Below, one piece after another: positions 16,593 to 23,767 of a stretch of 64,000 nt of DNA. Made by a program: the position numbers and the translations under genes. How positions within the stretch are numbered: the first letter of the stretch is position 1; each line of letters begins with the position of its first letter. The notes under the pieces are model-generated. The model was not told where the DNA came from. It saw only the letters and a program-made list of their open reading frames with translations, and searched no databases. The DNA is taken from positions 1-64,000 of the forward strand of contig DASVDI010000046.1 in the NCBI GenBank assembly GCA_036381175.1. The letters run 5' to 3'. The DNA comes from JAJUFS01 sp036381175. GTDB taxonomy: Bacteria; Pseudomonadota; Gammaproteobacteria; Natronospirales; JAJUFS01.

Positions 16593-16609
16593 GCGGACAA
16601 AATGTCCGC
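16593..16609. promoter_or_regulatory. Palindromic operator for methyltransferase autoregulation
   Basis: GCGGACAAAATGTCCGC: perfect 7-bp arms with an AAA centre, immediately downstream of the -10. The core GGACA-N3-TGTCC resembles, from memory, the operator bound by the N-terminal HTH of M.SsoII (GGACAAATTGTCC). The methyltransferase encoded 24 bp downstream has such an HTH. Confidence 0.7.
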
Positions 16610-16632
16610 ATAACAACCCAGAGGGGATCGAC

Positions 16633-17883
16633 ATGGAAGCCGGTTATTTACTGTCTTACGTAAGAAAATTTTATACACAACAAGAACTTGCGGCTCACCT
16701 CGGTGTGGATGCGCGCACTGTTCGCCGCTGGGAAAATGGCGATTCTGTCGTGAAGCCAGCGTTACTGCCGGCCCTGCAGAAACTGGCGCAAACCGGAGGT
16801 GTGCGCGAGAGCGGTGCTCACACCTTTTCATTTATTGATCTGTTCGCTGGTATCGGCGGCATTCGCCTCGGATTCGAAGGATTCGGAGGAAAATGCGTCT
16901 TTACCAGCGAGTGGAACAAGTACGCTGCTCAGACGTATCGGGCAAATTTCCCGCAGGATGACCATGAAATTTCAGGAGACATCACCGCGATCCACGAGGA
17001 TGAAGTACCGGATCACGATGTTTTACTAGCCGGATTCCCATGCCAGCCTTTTTCTATTGCTGGTGTTTCAAAAAAGAAATCGCTTGGGCGGGAGCACGGC
17101 TTCCTGGACAAAACGCAGGGAACTCTTTTTTTTGATGTTGCCCGCATTATTCAGTCGAAGAGGCCGAAAGCGTTCTTGCTGGAGAACGTTAAAAATTTAC
17201 TGGGTCACGACAGAGGTAATACGTTCAGAACCATTTGCGAGACTTTGCAGCGGGATCTCGGCTATCACATTCATTATCGTGTTATCGACGGGCAACATTG
17301 GGTCCCACAACACCGCGAGAGAATCGTAATTGTCGGTTTTCGTGAAGATGCCAGTTTTTCGTTTGACGACTTGCAGTTGCCAAAGGGACGACGGCCGACC
17401 ATGGACGATATTCTGCATCCAGAAGACGGTTCGGAACGCGCTGAAGATCCGTACACTCTTGGAAAAAACGCGGAAGTGAACAGCAAATATATTCTGACGC
17501 AGAAACTTTGGCAGTACTTAAAAGGCTACGCGGCAAAGCATAAAGCTGCTGGCAATGGATTTGGTTTCGGATTGGTTGAGCCGGGTGATGTGTCGCGCAC
17601 TCTGTCCGCCCGATATTACAAAGATGGTTCTGAGATACTTGTTTCCCGGGGTCCGCGAAGTCGCCCTCGACGCCTTACGCCACGTGAATGCGCGCGTTTA
17701 ATGGGATTTGATAGCTCGACGCGCCAGATTCTTATCCCGGTCTCGGATACGCAGGCATATAAACAGTTCGGCAATTCTGTAGTTGTTCCTGTTATGCGTG
17801 AGGTTGCACGAATCATGCTGCCGCATGTTTTTGCACAGACATACGCCGGAAGGGAACGAATGGGACAGCTCTCGCTCGTTTAG
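16633..17883 (+). CDS. dcm: DNA cytosine-5 methyltransferase, Dcm-like, with N-terminal HTH
   Basis: 416 aa. Residues 10-55 form an XRE-type HTH (YTQQELAAHLGVDARTVRRWE), a likely autorepressor. The catalytic domain begins at FIDLFAGIGG (67-76, SAM binding), with GFPCQPF (nucleophile C137), ENV (184-186) and QHRER (226-230). The target-recognition part (YILTQKLWQYL, GNGFGFGLVEPG, SRTLSARYYKDGSEIL) closely parallels E. coli Dcm, so CCWGG or a related CCNGG site is predicted. The product protects host DNA from the endonuclease at 18344. First gene of the operon; its stop overlaps the GTG of vsr. Confidence 0.95.
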   Translation: MEAGYLLSYVRKFYTQQELAAHLGVDARTVRRWENGDSVVKPALLPALQKLAQTGGVRESGAHTFSFIDLFAGIGGIRLGFEGFGGKCVFTSEWNKYAAQTYRANFPQDDHEISGDITAIHEDEVPDHDVLLAGFPCQPFSIAGVSKKKSLGREHGFLDKTQGTLFFDVARIIQSKRPKAFLLENVKNLLGHDRGNTFRTICETLQRDLGYHIHYRVIDGQHWVPQHRERIVIVGFREDASFSFDDLQLPKGRRPTMDDILHPEDGSERAEDPYTLGKNAEVNSKYILTQKLWQYLKGYAAKHKAAGNGFGFGLVEPGDVSRTLSARYYKDGSEILVSRGPRSRPRRLTPRECARLMGFDSSTRQILIPVSDTQAYKQFGNSVVVPVMREVARIMLPHVFAQTYAGRERMGQLSLV

Positions 17884-18347
17884 TGACTGATATCGTCAAC
17901 AAGAAGACGAGAAGCCGGATGATGTCCGGTATTCGTTCTACGGAAACGAAGCAAGAAGTTGCAATACGCAGTGGTTTGCACCGTAGAGGCTTTCGTTTCC
18001 GCAAGAATGTGCGTGGCATGCCAGGGTCACCTGATATTGTGCTTCCTAAGTATCGCGCGGTTGTTTTCGTAAACGGCTGTTTCTGGCATGGCCACACTTG
18101 CAGCTTGTTCAAATGGCCGTCCACTCGCAGAAAGTTCTGGAAGGAAAAGATTCTGAAAAATCAGGCCAGAGACTTGCGTGCTGTTTCTACGCTCTCTGAG
18201 AACGGCTGGCGTGTTCTGATTGTGTGGGAATGCACGTTGAAGGGAACTGACCGCAGACCTGTCGATGATCTTGTGACAGACATTTCCGGCTGGATTAAGG
18301 GATCAGAGGCTTTCAGTGTAATTGAAGGCCAAACGGGGGAAGGATGA
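17883..18347 (+). CDS. vsr: Very short patch repair endonuclease
   Basis: 154 aa. GTG start at 17883 overlaps the methyltransferase stop. Signature stretches match Vsr: TRSRMMSGIRSTETK, SPDIVLPKYRAVVFVNGCFWHGH (catalytic Asp and His), LFKWPSTRRKFWKEKI and GWRVLIVWEC. Vsr nicks 5' of the T in T:G mismatches that arise when 5-methylcytosine deaminates, repairing damage caused by the methyltransferase. Vsr genes commonly follow Dcm-like genes whose targets resemble CCWGG. Ends 4 nt into the endonuclease gene. Confidence 0.95.
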   Translation: MTDIVNKKTRSRMMSGIRSTETKQEVAIRSGLHRRGFRFRKNVRGMPGSPDIVLPKYRAVVFVNGCFWHGHTCSLFKWPSTRRKFWKEKILKNQARDLRAVSTLSENGWRVLIVWECTLKGTDRRPVDDLVTDISGWIKGSEAFSVIEGQTGEG

Positions 18348-19723
18348 CTAGCACTTACGATTCAGCTGCGGCCCGTAACTTATCGCTCGATTCGTTGCGA
18401 CAGATACTTACGGATCTCGGCGTCGACCGCATTCTTTTGAAGGCGCTCGCGCCGAACGATAACAGCAAAAATCAGCCCTACCTCGGAAAGGACATGTCAG
18501 TCCTGAATGTAATCCCGACTGGACACATTTCGGAAAGCGACTCGACATCAAAGAAACAGAGGATAGGAAAAAAGGGAAAAAAACTTACGGCGCCGATCGA
18601 ATTTTATTGGGTCTCTCCAAACGGTGTTGCATTGCCTGCGCCCGAATCCAAGCTGATTCTGTATCCGCAGTATTCCGAGGTACGATTTTCAGGATTTATG
18701 AAGAGGTCAGAGGCGGACGTGTCGGAGTGGATGAATCCGTACAAGTCTGGTCGCAATGAGGGTCGATACTTGGTGTTCGGCATAGCGGGAGCAAAGGTTT
18801 TTGGTTTTCTCGTAATTCCGGGTACCAGGCTTGCGACCGATCTTAAAAATGTGCCACGAGTACGTGAAATTGGAGTCCTCTTCGAGATTGCGCTGGCTGC
18901 CGCACAGGAAAAAGTCGATGCCAAGTATGTGCTCTTGCGCGAGTTGCGTCGGATCCACGAATTGGGCTGGATTCAAGGGAAACGCCTTCAGCAGCTGGGA
19001 AAGTACGTTGACTGCAATAACTCAAACTGTGGCGGTTACACTCTTGAAGCAGAGTTGGGTGTGCTTCCAAACGGTGTCGCCGAACCAGATTTTATGGGCT
19101 GGGAAGTTAAGCAGTATCAAGTCCCGACTTTTACATCTGCGGCAGGGAAACCGCTGACATTGATGACGCCGGAACCGTCAGGCGGTTTTTACCGAGAAGA
19201 AGGAGTTGAGGCATTCGTCCGGAAGTTCGGGTACCCGGACAAAAATGGAAAGGAGGATCGTCTCAATTTCGGTGGAGTACATCGCTTCGGGCAACGACAC
19301 TCAACTACTGCGTTGGAACTCGATCTTGTGGGGGCTGATTTGCGTACCGGCAAGTTTGACCCTGGTGGTGCGATCGTTCTGCGCAACGCCGGTGGCGAGA
19401 TCGCCGCGTCATGGTCATTTAGCAAACTGCTAGAGCACTGGAAGCGGAAACATAGCCAGGCCGTTTATGTGCCGGCCCAAGTTCGGAAGAACGGGTCAAG
19501 ATACTATTCGTATGGTTCGCAAGTATGGCTTGGAGAAGGAACAGACTTTATGCGTCTTCTTAAAGCAATTGGCAGTGGGTCTGTCTACTACGATCCGGGA
19601 ATAAAACTCGTAGATGCGAGTTCAACGAAGCCAACAACTAAACGACGCAGCCAGTTTCGAATCAACACGCAGAAGCTTTCTGCGCTTTATGATCGATACG
19701 CCCATATCGACGTTACTGATTGA
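18344..19723 (+). CDS. MvaI/BcnI-family restriction endonuclease
   Basis: 459 aa. The ATG overlaps the vsr stop. The C-terminal half carries MvaI/BcnI-like features: NCGGYTLEAELGVLPNGVAEPDFMGWEVKQYQ (about 228-258) provides a plausible catalytic E...D...ExK arrangement, and GGFYREEGVEAFVRKFGYPDK follows. MvaI cuts CCWGG and BcnI cuts CCSGG as monomers, consistent with a Dcm-type partner methylase. The N-terminal 200 residues are less recognisable and may be an added recognition or regulatory domain. Codon use is AT-richer than in surrounding genes, suggesting transfer. Confidence 0.88.
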   Translation: MTSTYDSAAARNLSLDSLRQILTDLGVDRILLKALAPNDNSKNQPYLGKDMSVLNVIPTGHISESDSTSKKQRIGKKGKKLTAPIEFYWVSPNGVALPAPESKLILYPQYSEVRFSGFMKRSEADVSEWMNPYKSGRNEGRYLVFGIAGAKVFGFLVIPGTRLATDLKNVPRVREIGVLFEIALAAAQEKVDAKYVLLRELRRIHELGWIQGKRLQQLGKYVDCNNSNCGGYTLEAELGVLPNGVAEPDFMGWEVKQYQVPTFTSAAGKPLTLMTPEPSGGFYREEGVEAFVRKFGYPDKNGKEDRLNFGGVHRFGQRHSTTALELDLVGADLRTGKFDPGGAIVLRNAGGEIAASWSFSKLLEHWKRKHSQAVYVPAQVRKNGSRYYSYGSQVWLGEGTDFMRLLKAIGSGSVYYDPGIKLVDASSTKPTTKRRSQFRINTQKLSALYDRYAHIDVTD

Positions 19724-19742
19724 TTTGGCTGGGTGATGAATG

Positions 19743-19952
19743 CTAGAAGTCGAACAAATCCTTCGGCTTTACCTTCAACACCTTCAAAATCTTTTCCAAT
19801 GTCTTCAGCCGTGGCCAATGCTTGCCGCGCTCCATATTGCCCACTGAGTCCTCAGTGAGGTCGATCAGGTCCCCGAGTTTTTCCTGGGACAGCCCGCGGC
19901 TCTCGCGAACTTCCTTTAGGCGCTGGCCAAATTTCTTGTTGAGGTCGGACAT
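19743..19952 (-). CDS. Small XRE-family regulator
   Basis: 69 aa, essentially one Cro/C1 HTH: FGQRLKEVRESRGLSQEKLGDLIDLTEDSVGNMERGKHWPRLKTLEKI. Starts at 19952 behind GGGAGGG. It is convergent with the endonuclease gene and divergent from the small gene at 20141; direct and inverted repeats lie between them, suggesting that it controls itself and the 20141 gene. It could also act as a controller for the restriction gene, but its distance from that promoter makes this less likely. Confidence 0.88.
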   Translation of the reverse strand: MSDLNKKFGQRLKEVRESRGLSQEKLGDLIDLTEDSVGNMERGKHWPRLKTLEKILKVLKVKPKDLFDF

Positions 19953-19996
19953 GGGACTGATCCCTCCCTTGGAATCCGTCCCGAATCGTAGAGAAG

Positions 19997-20047
19997 TTTA
20001 ACTTCGGGTTTTACCGAGCTATACTCAGGCTAAGTAAAACTTCGGGT
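19997..20047. promoter_or_regulatory. Divergent promoter/operator with direct and inverted repeats
   Basis: AACTTCGGGT occurs at 20000-20009 and 20038-20047. GTTTTAC (20008-20014) and GTAAAAC (20034-20040) are inverted around a rightward promoter candidate: -35 TTTAAC (19997-20002), 17 bp, -10 TATACT (20020-20025). The symmetry around the -10 suits a dimeric XRE repressor, the one encoded at 19743-19952. Confidence 0.6.
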
Positions 20048-20140
20048 AAGGCGATTATGGGAGTTCGCGGATCTTCGTGTTGTCCCGTTCATCCTGACCG
20101 ACGCGCGCTCTCGGACTGACACAACGAAAAGGAGTTCTTC

Positions 20141-20419
20141 ATGACCGAACAAATCCCCGCATGGCGCCCATGTCCTACGCACGTGGCACACGTCACTCAT
20201 CAGCTCTGCATGGCGCTCTCGGATCTCATCGTGGACGAGGCGGGCGGCGAGATGTCGCGCCGCTCGTACCTGAAGTTGTGTGGCCTGGCGATGGCGGCCG
20301 AGGTGTTTTCGGCGGAGGTGGCCCGTTTTTTCGGGAACCAGGAGGGCGAGGACGAGGCGGTGCTGGCGGCGTTGGAAGCGCGGTATTCAAGAAGAAATAA
20401 AGTTGCTGGTGACGCGTGA
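20141..20419 (+). CDS. Small hypothetical protein, XRE-gene neighbour
   Basis: 92 aa, preceded by AAGGAG. No recognised domain. Visible features: Cys/His scattered near the N-terminus (CPTHVAHVTHQLC), a Met/Ala/Leu-rich amphipathic middle (SYLKLCGLAMAAEVFSAEVARFFG) and a short basic end. It is divergent from the XRE gene and under the promoter flanked by repeats. The arrangement recalls XRE-controlled toxin or accessory genes, but no function can be assigned. Confidence 0.55.
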   Translation: MTEQIPAWRPCPTHVAHVTHQLCMALSDLIVDEAGGEMSRRSYLKLCGLAMAAEVFSAEVARFFGNQEGEDEAVLAALEARYSRRNKVAGDA

Positions 20420-20513
20420 CGACGTGGCTTTAAATCTGCGATTGCTTCTACGTAATTTTTCGTTCTGAAGGTTCAACGAAATACTGCTTGCGCGTCGTTT
20501 TCCGAGAAGCATC

Positions 20514-20687
20514 GCGCTGCTTTTGCTTTTAGCAGTCGAAACCCGTCGGAGGTAGCCGAGGCGCGAAGATCAAGGCAGGCACGAAGCAGGAAACGGTGAG
20601 GTATTCCCGAGCGGATTCCGTCGCGAAGTAACGAGGAGTGTCGAGACCGAGGCGGGTCAAGTGAGCACAGCGAACGCAGGCCTGACC
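20514..20687. repeat. Dispersed repeat R2, copy 3, inverted
   Basis: Begins with GCGCTGCTTTTGCTTTTAGC, the reverse complement of the R2 end, and continues with diverged R2 sequence (GAGACCGAGGCGGGTCAAG, CCTGACCGGCGAGTTACC) before passing into R3. Orientation is opposite to copies 1 and 2, so R2 forms inverted repeats around the restriction-modification segment. Part of the gene-free gap 20420-21293. Confidence 0.7.
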
Positions 20688-20919
20688 GGCGAGTTACCGA
20701 GTGGCCTGCCTGGATCGAGCACCGCAGGTCACATTTGAATGAACAAGAGCCGACCGGGCGCCCTTTCTTTTGGTTCTGTTTTCTTTCGGGGGTTGGAAAG
20801 AAAATGAACTCGCCCCTGCCGCAGGCGGGCGAAACTCGTGCTTTTCCACTGGGTCCTCGCCTCCGCGAGGATGGCGCTGACGCACCAGTTTTCGTCCATT
20901 TTTGCCGAAACAAAATGGA
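20688..20919. repeat. Repeat R3, tandem unit 1
   Basis: 232 bp from GGCGAGTTACCGAGTGGCC to CCGAAACAAAATGGA. Nearly identical to 20967-21197. Contains an inner inverted motif (CTTTCTTTTGG...GGAAAGAAA). Frames through it encode only repeat-derived peptides. Confidence 0.9.
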
Positions 20920-20966
20920 GGGGCGGCCGGAAACTTCTGATCTTCTGCGCGCCGCAGATCCGCATC

Positions 20967-21197
20967 GGCGAGTTACCGAGTGGCCTGCCTGGATTGAGCA
21001 CCGCAGGTCACTTTTGAATGAACAATGCCGACCGGGCGCCCTTTCTTTTGGTTCTGTTTTCTTTCGGGCGTTGGAAAGAAAATGAACTCGCCCCTGCCGC
21101 AGGCGGGCCAAACTCGTGCTTTTCCACTGGGTCCTCGCCTCCACGAGGATGGCGCTGAAGCACCAGTTTTCGTCCATTTTTGCCGAAACAAAATGGA
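20967..21197. repeat. Repeat R3, tandem unit 2
   Basis: Second unit of the direct tandem duplication, 47 bp after unit 1 and in the same orientation. The few differences include a C/G change in the CTTTCGGG block and a short deletion near the start. Confidence 0.9.
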
Positions 21198-21293
21198 CCC
21201 GGCACAGCGCCGTGGTGTAGCGACAGTGAAGCTGAGGGGCGGCCCGGAACGCTCTCTACTCTGATCCCAATTTCTGATTACGCAATAATTCTC

Positions 21294-21644
21294 TTATCGC
21301 CGATTCCGCGGAAAAATGGCATTCATCACCTTTCGGCGTGTCGTCGTCGTTGGCAGAGCCTGTATCTTGTCCCGCGTGACAACCGCCACCGGCTTGCCGG
21401 CATGGCTCAACATGTTCATCAGGGCATCCACCGTGAATTTATCGACTCTGCCTTTCAGTAGCGCGCTGATGCGCGGTTGACTGGTGCCGAAGCGCAGGGC
21501 GGCTTCCTTCTGCGTCAATGCTTCCGTCTTGATGATCGATTGAATTTCGATCATCAGCTCCGACCGTGTCTGGAGGTTGGAGGCTTCCGGCTCGGCAAAG
21601 CCGAGTGCAAGGAATGCATTGTCGTGTGTAATGTCCGTTTTCAT
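21294..21644 (-). CDS. higA: HigA-like antitoxin (XRE family)
   Basis: 116 aa. Start taken at 21644 (GAGAG upstream); a TTG 12 nt earlier is possible. An N-terminal segment (NAFLALGFAEPEASNLQTRSELM) typical of HigA-type antitoxins leads to an HTH at about residues 40-80 (LTQKEAALRFGTSQPRISALLKGR). Follows the toxin gene, overlapping or nearly abutting it. It should neutralise HigB and, with it, repress the operon through the palindrome at 21971. Confidence 0.9.
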   Translation of the reverse strand: MKTDITHDNAFLALGFAEPEASNLQTRSELMIEIQSIIKTEALTQKEAALRFGTSQPRISALLKGRVDKFTVDALMNMLSHAGKPVAVVTRDKIQALPTTTTRRKVMNAIFPRNRR

Positions 21645-21652
21645 GTTGTCTC

Positions 21653-21967
21653 TCAATGCATCAACGTTCGGTAGCGGCGGCGGGCGATATCGATGTCCGA
21701 TCTGGAGGTCTTGCGGCTTTTCTTTCGGAAGACGTGCAGGACGTGAACGCGGGAATCGAATTCAGCCAGGTAGACGGCACGAAATTCTCCATCAGCATGA
21801 ATCCGGATTTCGCAGACTCCCGGACCGATTGACTTCATCGGCTTCCAGTCACTTGGCATCAAACCCAACTGCAACTTGTGGAGTTCGTGCCCAAGCAAGG
21901 ATTTCGTCTGTTCAGACAAAGCCCTGGCTACCTTCCTGGTATCGCCGTGCCAATGGATTCCTTTCAT
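21653..21967 (-). CDS. higB: HigB/RelE-type toxin (phage Gp49-like)
   Basis: 104 aa. A RelE/ParE-superfamily fold is indicated by LGHELHKLQLG, DWKPMKSIGPGVCEIRIHADGEFRAVYLAEFDSRVHVLHVFRKKSRKT, a very typical Gp49-like signature. Such toxins cleave ribosome-bound mRNA. Toxin-first gene order is characteristic of HigBA. It has a basic C-terminus. Start at 21967 beside an AT-rich palindrome. Confidence 0.9.
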   Translation of the reverse strand: MKGIHWHGDTRKVARALSEQTKSLLGHELHKLQLGLMPSDWKPMKSIGPGVCEIRIHADGEFRAVYLAEFDSRVHVLHVFRKKSRKTSRSDIDIARRRYRTLMH

Positions 21968-21970
21968 GCG

Positions 21971-22000
21971 GCAAAGTATATAAAAATATTTATACTTGGC
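21971..22000. promoter_or_regulatory. AT-rich inverted repeat at the higBA promoter
   Basis: GCAAAGTATATA and, inverted, GCCAAGTATAAATA meet around a run of A. Two mismatches in twelve. It lies directly before the higB start, the expected site for HigA autorepression. Confidence 0.6.
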
Positions 22001-22091
22001 AAGTGGGGATTGTCCGCGCAGACCGCGAGCCGATGCTGGAGACGTTGGAGCAGAAGTACCAATCGAGTCGAGGGTCGAAAGGGGAGAATTG

Positions 22092-22244
22092 ATGCGGGAG
22101 GTGCAGTCGAGCAGGCGGCTTGAGGATATTCAATACCACCTGTATGTGCTTGAGAAAATCTGGCGTGCTGGACCGGAATCTTCTGTTTCTCTGCGCGCCG
22201 CACGTCATTTGAATGTGATGCGTGATGTCTTTGCGATGGAATGA
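22092..22244 (+). CDS. Possible small protein, or gene remnant
   Basis: 50 aa from the ATG at 22092, behind GGGGAGA. The sequence (SSRRLEDIQYHLYVLEKIWRAGPESSVSLRAARHLNVMRDVF) looks like a folded helical protein rather than random translation, but no family is recognised. It may be the C-terminal remnant of a larger gene. It lies between higBA and the exported operon in a gap of about 350 bp with no other gene. Confidence 0.35.
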   Translation: MREVQSSRRLEDIQYHLYVLEKIWRAGPESSVSLRAARHLNVMRDVFAME

Positions 22245-22322
22245 TCGCCACAAAACACCGGGCTTGCTGACACAATTGATTTTGGGTATTTCACCTAAGG
22301 GAAATCCTTGGGGGATCAGCCG

Positions 22323-23756
22323 ATGATCAAGCTCTTGCCGGCTTTGCGCGCGAGCCTCGTTTTATTTGTGTTTTCGTTGCCCGCGCACGCCGCTGAAACG
22401 CAGTTCAACCCGGTACAAAAAGGGCCTGCCACGGCCTACGTCCCATTGGGTGATACGTATGAACGGGAGATTTATGACGCTGCCGGTGCGCAGGCGCTTT
22501 TTCTTGGAAACCTCTGGGATGAGGACGGCAATTACCTGATCGCGCCGGGTTCGACGTGGACGTGGATCTGGCGGCAGGAAGCGCCGTTTCGCGCTCAATT
22601 GGCCAGCGTTTCCGTCGAATACGTCGGCGGCGAGGACTTTTGCTGGTCGGGCCTCAATTATTGCGGCCCGTTGCGTTCGATCACGTACACAATCCTTGCA
22701 AAGTGCCTGCCGGCGGAAGCCCACTCCGTTGAATTACTCTACAACGGCAATTCCCTCGGCACCCAGGTTTTCAAACCGACGCGGTTTGAACCGGCCCTGC
22801 AGTTCCTGAACATTTATGAGCCTTCCATCGCACCGACCTGGCCCGCAAAGGCGGATGATTATCCGGCCGGCAGCACAACCGTTGGCACTGGGGTGAGGGA
22901 TTCGCTGGGCTGCGGCGTTGTGCCGAAGGACGTGATGGTGCGTTTCCAGAGCAACGTGGTTCCTCGTTCCGCTGGCCACGAACACTTCGCCTCGGCCGAG
23001 GAAATCGGAACCGGGGAATGGACGACGCCGTTAACCGGCGTGAAGTGGGACCCTGAAGGCGAGCACACGAAGCGGACCATGGTGGACGTGCCGGTCACGC
23101 ACGAGTTCGGTCGCGTCGCAGTCAGTTACAGGGCAAAGGAACACGGCGTTGCCGAGATAATCACGCTGACGCCGGTTCGATACAAGGAAGACGGTACCCT
23201 CGAAAAGTTCGAGCCGGCGAGCGATCTGCTGAATATCGAGATTCCGGGTCTGGAAAGAATCACGACAGCGGACAATGTCGTTTTTGCCTACGGCGGCGGG
23301 TGTCCCCACAATCCGCCAGCGCAGTTCTTTACGCCAACCTCCTACGCGAAGATGAGCTTCGTGGCGTGGAAGTTTTTCGAAAAGACCGGAGAGAAGCTTT
23401 CGCTGAACGACGCGTCGTTGACTTACGGCGGTGTGATCGATAACGGCGATGGTGGTGGCGGACGCGACAAGAAGTGCCATGTGTCACATCGTGTTGGTAT
23501 CGATATCAACAATGCCGACAGTGCCGGAAAGCTGTTGCGCGACAAGTTGAAAAAGCAGCTCGATGAGAATGGCGACGAGGTGCTCGACGAGAATGGCAGA
23601 AATGTCTGGGTCGTTGACGAAGAGTGCCCCACCATCGAACTCAACGGCAAACCCGTGTGCCGAATCAAGATCGTGCAGTCGGAAATGGACAAGCAAGGCG
23701 CCCGGCTCTACCAGGAGGCGCTGTCCATTCACTATCGTTTTGAAGCGCCGTTCTAG
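22323..23756 (+). CDS. Exported protein with LAS-metallopeptidase-like C-terminus
   Basis: 477 aa; ATG at 22323 after GGGGGATC. Signal peptide of about 23 residues (cut after AHA). The middle is beta-rich without a recognised domain, with several Cys suggesting disulfides. Residues 370-400 read VIDNGDGGGGRDKKC and then HVSHRVGIDINNAD, resembling the H-x-x-G-x-D-x-D zinc motif of penicillin-insensitive murein endopeptidases and other LAS enzymes; the last ligand position is Asn396. A C-terminal IHYRF (His470) could be the third ligand. Homology and activity are inferred. First gene of a three-gene operon of exported proteins. Confidence 0.7.
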   Translation: MIKLLPALRASLVLFVFSLPAHAAETQFNPVQKGPATAYVPLGDTYEREIYDAAGAQALFLGNLWDEDGNYLIAPGSTWTWIWRQEAPFRAQLASVSVEYVGGEDFCWSGLNYCGPLRSITYTILAKCLPAEAHSVELLYNGNSLGTQVFKPTRFEPALQFLNIYEPSIAPTWPAKADDYPAGSTTVGTGVRDSLGCGVVPKDVMVRFQSNVVPRSAGHEHFASAEEIGTGEWTTPLTGVKWDPEGEHTKRTMVDVPVTHEFGRVAVSYRAKEHGVAEIITLTPVRYKEDGTLEKFEPASDLLNIEIPGLERITTADNVVFAYGGGCPHNPPAQFFTPTSYAKMSFVAWKFFEKTGEKLSLNDASLTYGGVIDNGDGGGGRDKKCHVSHRVGIDINNADSAGKLLRDKLKKQLDENGDEVLDENGRNVWVVDEECPTIELNGKPVCRIKIVQSEMDKQGARLYQEALSIHYRFEAPF

Positions 23757-23767
23757 GAGATGCTGAA

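Noticed and set aside
20473..21177. 234-residue frame across R2 copy 3 and R3
   Set aside because: It translates the tandem repeat twice (same peptide repeated) and spans repeat borders.
20688..21197. CRISPR array
   Set aside because: Only two long units (232 bp) with no short regular spacers and no cas genes.
10900..22300. Prophage or transposon
   Set aside because: No integrase, transposase, capsid or terminase genes and no tRNA-linked attachment site were found.
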